DNA from: Lacinutrix sp. Bg11-31
GTDB taxonomy: Bacteria > Bacteroidota > Bacteroidia > Flavobacteriales > Flavobacteriaceae
NCBI RefSeq assembly: GCF_002831665.1
Contig: NZ_CP025118.1
Span: 868,001 to 932,000 of the forward strand
Length of the DNA stretch: 64,000 nt
Direction: 5' to 3'
Within the stretch, counting starts at the first letter, position 1. Each line of letters opens with the position of its first letter. Under the pieces are notes generated by a model that saw only the letters and a program-made list of their open reading frames with translations, was not told the DNA's origin and did not search any database. Of this stretch, positions 60,118 through 64,000 are shown one piece after another. A program made the position numbers and the translations under genes.

Positions 60118-60851
60118 TTAATGGAATTAAAAATAGATTTATATTTTTTCTCTACTGTTTTAAACTTAAGCGAGTCTATTGGAAATTCACCATACCAAAC
60201 ATAGCTGTATATGTAAGATACTTCGGAAAATTGTTTTCTAATAGTTTTGTTTTCAATTTCAAATGTATATTCTGTATTGGTTTTATCTTTATGATATTCT
60301 ATGGTTTTTTTATCAGATAGTTTTTTTAATAACGATAAATAATAATATCTAGTTGCTAATCTAAAATTCTTTTCGAGTATTGCTTTTTCAAGTAGTCTAG
60401 GGAAATCTGATTCATGTATATCTTCATCTTCATATACTAATTTTTCTGCTACTTTTTTAGTTGCACTTTTAAAGTTCCAAAAGCCAGATTCTGTTCCTAA
60501 AAAGGTTTTTAAAATAATTATAACTATAATAATTCCTAATAGAAATGGAAAAATATAGCTCATAAAACCACCAAAAGCAACTAAAGCTGTAGAGTTGTTA
60601 TTATTATTTGGAGTAGAAGTGGACTCTTCTTTTTCTTTAGACTCAGGCTCTTTTAAATCGTCTTTGTATATAAAATCTTCAGAGTTATATTTTTCTTTTA
60701 AATCAGACTTAAAAGATACTGCATCTTCAATTTTTGTGTTTTTATTGTGTACGATAGAGTCTCCTTCAATTATTACTACACCATCATAATAGTCTTGAGA
60801 AAACCCAATAAGAGAAGTTAATAACAGTAAAAGAAGAAAGCGCTTTTTCAT
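60114..60851 (-). CDS. DUF4129 family protein
   Basis: This 245-residue protein has a signal peptide (MKKRFLLLLLLTSLIGFSQ), a short periplasmic part, one membrane segment (about 94-114) and a cytoplasmic C-terminal region with RLATRYYYLSLLKKLSDKK and VSYIYSYVWYGEFP. The start overlaps the SpoIIM-like stop by one base (TAATG). It is a conserved operon member of unknown role. Confidence 0.87.
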   Translation of the reverse strand: MKKRFLLLLLLTSLIGFSQDYYDGVVIIEGDSIVHNKNTKIEDAVSFKSDLKEKYNSEDFIYKDDLKEPESKEKEESTSTPNNNNNSTALVAFGGFMSYIFPFLLGIIIVIIILKTFLGTESGFWNFKSATKKVAEKLVYEDEDIHESDFPRLLEKAILEKNFRLATRYYYLSLLKKLSDKKTIEYHKDKTNTEYTFEIENKTIRKQFSEVSYIYSYVWYGEFPIDSLKFKTVEKKYKSIFNSIN

Positions 60852-61816
60852 TATCTTAACCCGTGTTTTTTTGCTACCTTAAAAGGTAGGATTAGATAAT
60901 AATAACTAATGGAAATTAAACTAAATGAAATAATTATGAAACAAAAAATCACAGGCATTTTATTAGAATATCTAGTAACATAGCCTTCTAAAAACGCAGC
61001 AATAATAGTAAATGGAATGGTGCTAATAAATATATAAAAAGCCTCTCGAACTCCAATTTTAAAAGACTCTAACCTTTTTAAAGTACCAGGAAACAATATA
61101 CTAGCTCCAATAATGTAACCTGCAGCTGCCTCTATTATCATTCCAAAAATTTCATAAGTACCATGAATCCATATGCCTTTTAAACTATCGAAAAAACTAT
61201 TGTGTTGATAGAAGAAGGCTTGAAAAACAGCAACCATTATAGCATTATATACAATGTAAAATCCTGTACCAATTCCAACAAATAAACCAGAAAGAAACAT
61301 GTTTAAACCAACACGCTGGTTGTTATCGTATATGCCAATAAAAGTTCCCCAATTACTACCTCCTTTATAAATGGCCATGGCATCGCCATTTTCAATGTTT
61401 TCTAAAGTTAAATCTACATATTCGTTTCCTAAAACTTGTCTTGCGAAAGTATCATCGTTAAACGTAGATAATAATCCAATAAAGAAACATAGGAAGAAAA
61501 AAATAAACGAAATGTAAATGTATTTTCTATGTTTATAAGCGAGAAGTGGAATGGTGTCAAAAAAGAAATTTAAAAAAACATTTTTATCTCTTCTTTTAGT
61601 ATGATAAACAATATTAAAACTAGTTTTTGCTAACTTATTTAAATAGGTAGTAACCTTGCTTTTAGGGTAATACGTTTGCGCGTACACTAAATCGTTCATG
61701 ATTTTAATGTGCAAATTTGCTATGTCATCTGGGCTTTTTTTTTCTTTATTCGAACTTCTTTGCTCAAATTCAAGCCATTTTTCTTTATTTTGCTTTATAA
61801 AAGCGACTTCTCTCAT
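60851..61816 (-). CDS. Stage II sporulation protein M-like (DUF95) membrane protein
   Basis: Starting at the ATG at 61816 (MREVAFIKQNKEKW), the protein is 321 residues with about seven membrane segments and the GIWIHGTYEIFGMIIEAAAGYIIG motif of the SpoIIM-like family. Upstream in-frame starts (61834, 61867) do not fit relatives. Bacteroidota do not sporulate, so the role is unknown. It begins the MoxR/DUF58 operon and diverges from the RDD gene by only 21 bp. Confidence 0.88.
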   Translation of the reverse strand: MREVAFIKQNKEKWLEFEQRSSNKEKKSPDDIANLHIKIMNDLVYAQTYYPKSKVTTYLNKLAKTSFNIVYHTKRRDKNVFLNFFFDTIPLLAYKHRKYIYISFIFFFLCFFIGLLSTFNDDTFARQVLGNEYVDLTLENIENGDAMAIYKGGSNWGTFIGIYDNNQRVGLNMFLSGLFVGIGTGFYIVYNAIMVAVFQAFFYQHNSFFDSLKGIWIHGTYEIFGMIIEAAAGYIIGASILFPGTLKRLESFKIGVREAFYIFISTIPFTIIAAFLEGYVTRYSNKMPVIFCFIIISFSLISISYYYLILPFKVAKKHGLR

Positions 61817-61837
61817 TAAGGCGAATTTAAACATTGC

Positions 61838-62650
61838 ATGAAAACACTCCAAATAAAAACAGCACAAATTGTAAACGTCAATTTTGCAATGGCTAATGCT
61901 GGTGAACGTTTGCTAGCCTTTATAGTAGATAACGTTATAAAGTTCGCTTATATCTATTTTGCTATTACTTTTTTTGACTTTCAACTCATAGAAGATACCT
62001 TTAATGATGATCAATGGTCTATAAGAGCATTAGATGTTTTAATCTTTTTACCAATAACTTTTTATTCTTTATATTCTGAAATTTTACTAAACGGTCAAAC
62101 AATTGGGAAGAAGCTACTTAAAATTAAAGTGATAAATATTGATGGCTTTAAACCTTCTATTGCAGATTATGCCATTAGATGGTTTTTAAGAGTTATTGAT
62201 TTTAATTTTTTCTCATTAATCTTTGTTTATATAGCTTCTTTAGGTCTAGATACTAATGATGAATTACTGATTTTTATCTTTTTAATTGGAAAACTTGTTG
62301 GTTTTTTATTGATACTATTTACTAAAAAAAATCAACGCTTTGGAGATATTATGGCAAATACAGTAGTTGTTTCTTTAAAAGATGATGCTAAGTTTTCGGA
62401 TACTATTTTAGAAAAAATAACAGATACTTATAAGCCAGCTTATCCTGCAGTTATTAAACTATCGGATAATGATGCCAGGATAATAAAAGACACTTTTAAA
62501 ACGGCAACTAAACTTAATGACTATAAAACTCTTATTAAGTTACGTTCCAAGATCATTGAGGTTACAGGAATTAAATCTTCACATCAAAATGATAAAGAAT
62601 TTATAGATGTTATTTTAAAAGACTATAATTTTTATACGCAAAGTATGTAG
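61838..62650 (+). CDS. RDD family membrane protein
   Basis: The 270-residue protein has an RDD domain (about 20-170) with GERLLAFIVDNVIKFAYIYF, NGQTIGKKLLKIKVI and NQRFGDIMANTVVV, and about four membrane segments. The C-terminal region (about 180-270) is charged and cytoplasmic. It is divergent from the SpoIIM-like gene, next to which it commonly occurs. Function is unknown. Confidence 0.9.
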   Translation: MKTLQIKTAQIVNVNFAMANAGERLLAFIVDNVIKFAYIYFAITFFDFQLIEDTFNDDQWSIRALDVLIFLPITFYSLYSEILLNGQTIGKKLLKIKVINIDGFKPSIADYAIRWFLRVIDFNFFSLIFVYIASLGLDTNDELLIFIFLIGKLVGFLLILFTKKNQRFGDIMANTVVVSLKDDAKFSDTILEKITDTYKPAYPAVIKLSDNDARIIKDTFKTATKLNDYKTLIKLRSKIIEVTGIKSSHQNDKEFIDVILKDYNFYTQSM

Positions 62651-62696
62651 CTCTTCGTTTTGGGAAAGCTATAAAATTCGAGGTCTAACATAGCTT

Positions 62697-62712
62697 TGGC
62701 ATCATCTTTGTA
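62697..62712 (+). promoter_or_regulatory. csp gene 4 sigma-54-like -24/-12 element
   Basis: TGGCATCATCTTTGTA is identical to the csp gene 3 element, 39 nt before the ATG. Confidence 0.45.
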
Positions 62713-62751
62713 TTCTAGTTAGTAATTATTAAAATTAAATATTATATTATT

Positions 62752-62943
62752 ATGAGTAAAGGAACAGTTAAATTTTTCAACGAGGCGAAAGGATTTGGAT
62801 TCATCACAGAAGAAGGTGTAGATAAAGATCATTTTGCACACATTTCAGGATTAATTGATGAGATTAGAGAAGGAGATGAAGTTGAATTTGACCTTCAAGA
62901 AGGAAACAAAGGATTAAACGCAGTTAACGTAAAAGTTATCTAA
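62752..62943 (+). CDS. Cold-shock protein, copy 4
   Basis: A 63-residue cold-shock-domain protein identical to copy 3. The promoter, leader and terminator also match copy 3, which indicates a recent duplication of the whole unit. Confidence 0.95.
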   Translation: MSKGTVKFFNEAKGFGFITEEGVDKDHFAHISGLIDEIREGDEVEFDLQEGNKGLNAVNVKVI

Positions 62944-62965
62944 GATATATACTGTAAGTTTTTAC

Positions 62966-62998
62966 AAAAGCCCATCAATTTATTGACGGGCTTTTTTT
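62966..62998 (+). terminator. Terminator of csp gene 4
   Basis: GCCCATCAA pairs with TTGACGGGC with one A-C mismatch where copy 3 has a T, followed by a T-run. Confidence 0.82.
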
Positions 62999-63028
62999 AT
63001 TTAAAGTAATTTTGCTTTTACATATTTT

Positions 63029-63931
63029 TTAATTAGAATATAAAATCAAAAATACACCAAGCATAATTCCTGCTAAAGGCACTAGTTTCTTCCGCTTGTT
63101 TTTCTCTTTAAACACGATGCCTCCAATAACCACTGCAATTATTAACTGGCTCCTTTTTATAGCAGATAGTAACATAATTAAAGCCTCAGGATCTTGTAAT
63201 GCTTTAAAGTAAAAGTAATCTGCGGCTACTAACAACACACCAACAGCAACAATAGACCATCTAAATTTAAACGCTTTGCGTTTTGCAGCATATGGGAACC
63301 AAGTAATACTTAAAATAACCAATAAAATAATGATGGTATAAAAGCAAAACCAGAATTGTAAGGTTTGCGGATTTAAACTTAAGTTTTGTATTAAGAATTT
63401 ATCGTATAAACCACTAGAAGCACCTAAAAAAGTGGCTGCAATAATGGCAAATATCCATTTATTACGTTTAAAGTTTATACCTTCTTTTTTACCAATTTTA
63501 GAATATAATATCACCGAAAATATAATCAAGAAAAACCCAACCCATTGGTAAGCATTAGGGCTTTCCTTATAAATTACAATTGCTCCAATAAAAGTAAAAA
63601 ATGGTCCAGCCGAACGTATTGGAGTTACAATAGTTAATGGCAAATGCTTTAAAGCTTGGTACGCCAAAATCCACGAACTCGCCATTATAGCAGATTTTAT
63701 AAAAATAAAACCATGCACTCTCCAAGCTATATCTTGAAAATTATAGCCTTTCTCTTGTGCATATCCTGGATAAAATATAGAGAGTAAATAAAATGTAGAC
63801 ACAAATAAAAAGCCACTAGATACAGTACCCAAAAGCACAGGAAACACCTCGTTTCCTTGTACTGCATGTTTCTTGCATAAGTTGTGTAACCCTAAAAAAA
63901 GTGCGGCTAATAAGCCTAAATACATCCACAT
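63029..63931 (-). CDS. EamA family transporter (DMT superfamily)
   Basis: The 300-residue protein has ten membrane segments in two repeats, opening MWMYLGLLAALFLGLHNLCKKHAV. The LTIVTPIRSAGPFFTFIGAIVIYKESPNAYQWVGFFLI segment is typical. The substrate is unknown. It is convergent with cold-shock gene 4, and the end of the window lies 69 bp upstream. Confidence 0.9.
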   Translation of the reverse strand: MWMYLGLLAALFLGLHNLCKKHAVQGNEVFPVLLGTVSSGFLFVSTFYLLSIFYPGYAQEKGYNFQDIAWRVHGFIFIKSAIMASSWILAYQALKHLPLTIVTPIRSAGPFFTFIGAIVIYKESPNAYQWVGFFLIIFSVILYSKIGKKEGINFKRNKWIFAIIAATFLGASSGLYDKFLIQNLSLNPQTLQFWFCFYTIIILLVILSITWFPYAAKRKAFKFRWSIVAVGVLLVAADYFYFKALQDPEALIMLLSAIKRSQLIIAVVIGGIVFKEKNKRKKLVPLAGIMLGVFLILYSN

Positions 63932-64000
63932 GGCGCGAATATAGTTTTTTAAAGGATTTTGTAATTAAAATAGTGAACGATTTTTAATAAAATGTGTAGA

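Noticed and set aside
61817..61867. Upstream start of the SpoIIM-like gene
   Set aside because: The extra residues MCCFYLECFHAMFKFAL are not family-like and would overlap the divergent RDD gene start.

Overview
This 64 kb window is AT-rich chromosomal DNA from a marine-type member of the Flavobacteriaceae (Bacteroidota). Four things point there: a fused lpxC/fabZ gene, a very long secreted protein ending in a gliding-motility/T9SS type B (CHU_C-like) sorting domain, Bacteroidota -7 promoter elements (TAnnTTTG) ahead of several genes with almost no Shine-Dalgarno sequences, and family-specific operons (MoxR/DUF58/DUF4350/DUF4129/SpoIIM). I see no rRNA, tRNA, CRISPR array, prophage or classical insertion sequence. 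Family and organism calls come from reading the translations; no database search was possible.

Layout. 1-6.6 kb: an HD-domain protein cut by the window edge, then the lipid A block lpxD, lpxC/fabZ, lpxA, with efp, a second lpxD-like gene and an NTF2-like gene. 6.7-12.5 kb: sucD behind a structured leader, fabG, and three envelope genes (secreted protein, VWA-like protein, prohibitin-like SPFH protein). 12.56-20.9 kb: a complete histidine operon, hisG-D-C-[GIY-YIG]-B-H-A-F-IE. A His-rich leader peptide (MNIIQLHHHFHTCNQAR) and an attenuator precede it. 20.9-33.7 kb: housekeeping genes (truA, dps, mscS, small membrane proteins), the 1541-residue adhesin-like protein, DUF72, a thioesterase and a TlpA-like lipoprotein. 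33.8-45.5 kb: an M16 protease, two class A beta-lactamase-fold serine hydrolases, an ATP/ADP-translocase-like protein fused to HEAT repeats, a cassette-like insertion, and a secreted PPDK/water-dikinase-like enzyme. 45.6-64 kb: two DEAD-box helicases, an unusual membrane transcription factor, an atypical SDR, a desaturase, four near-identical cold-shock genes, the MoxR/DUF58 operon and two EamA transporters.

The most unusual part is the his operon. Every gap between its genes holds at least one small palindromic repeat, from at least five sequence families, and each repeat ends 5-20 nt before the next start codon. One further repeat is read in frame inside hisA, adding about 11 residues. The GIY-YIG gene between hisC and hisB is bounded by 30-bp inverted copies (29/30 identical) of one of these repeats, so the whole looks like a 362-bp minimal mobile unit. 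This suggests, without proving, that a single-domain GIY-YIG nuclease mobilises palindromic repeats, much as RAYT transposases do for REP sequences.

A second candidate mobile unit lies at 40.54-41.22 kb. One orphan membrane-protein gene ends in a structured 3' repeat and is bounded by exact 13-bp direct repeats. These restore a plausible convergent gene junction if the unit is removed. Other points of interest are -24/-12 (sigma-54-like) elements shared by all four cold-shock genes, a three-way-junction leader on sucD, a desaturase whose conserved N-terminus has no ATG/GTG/TTG start, and a regulator with reversed ToxR topology.
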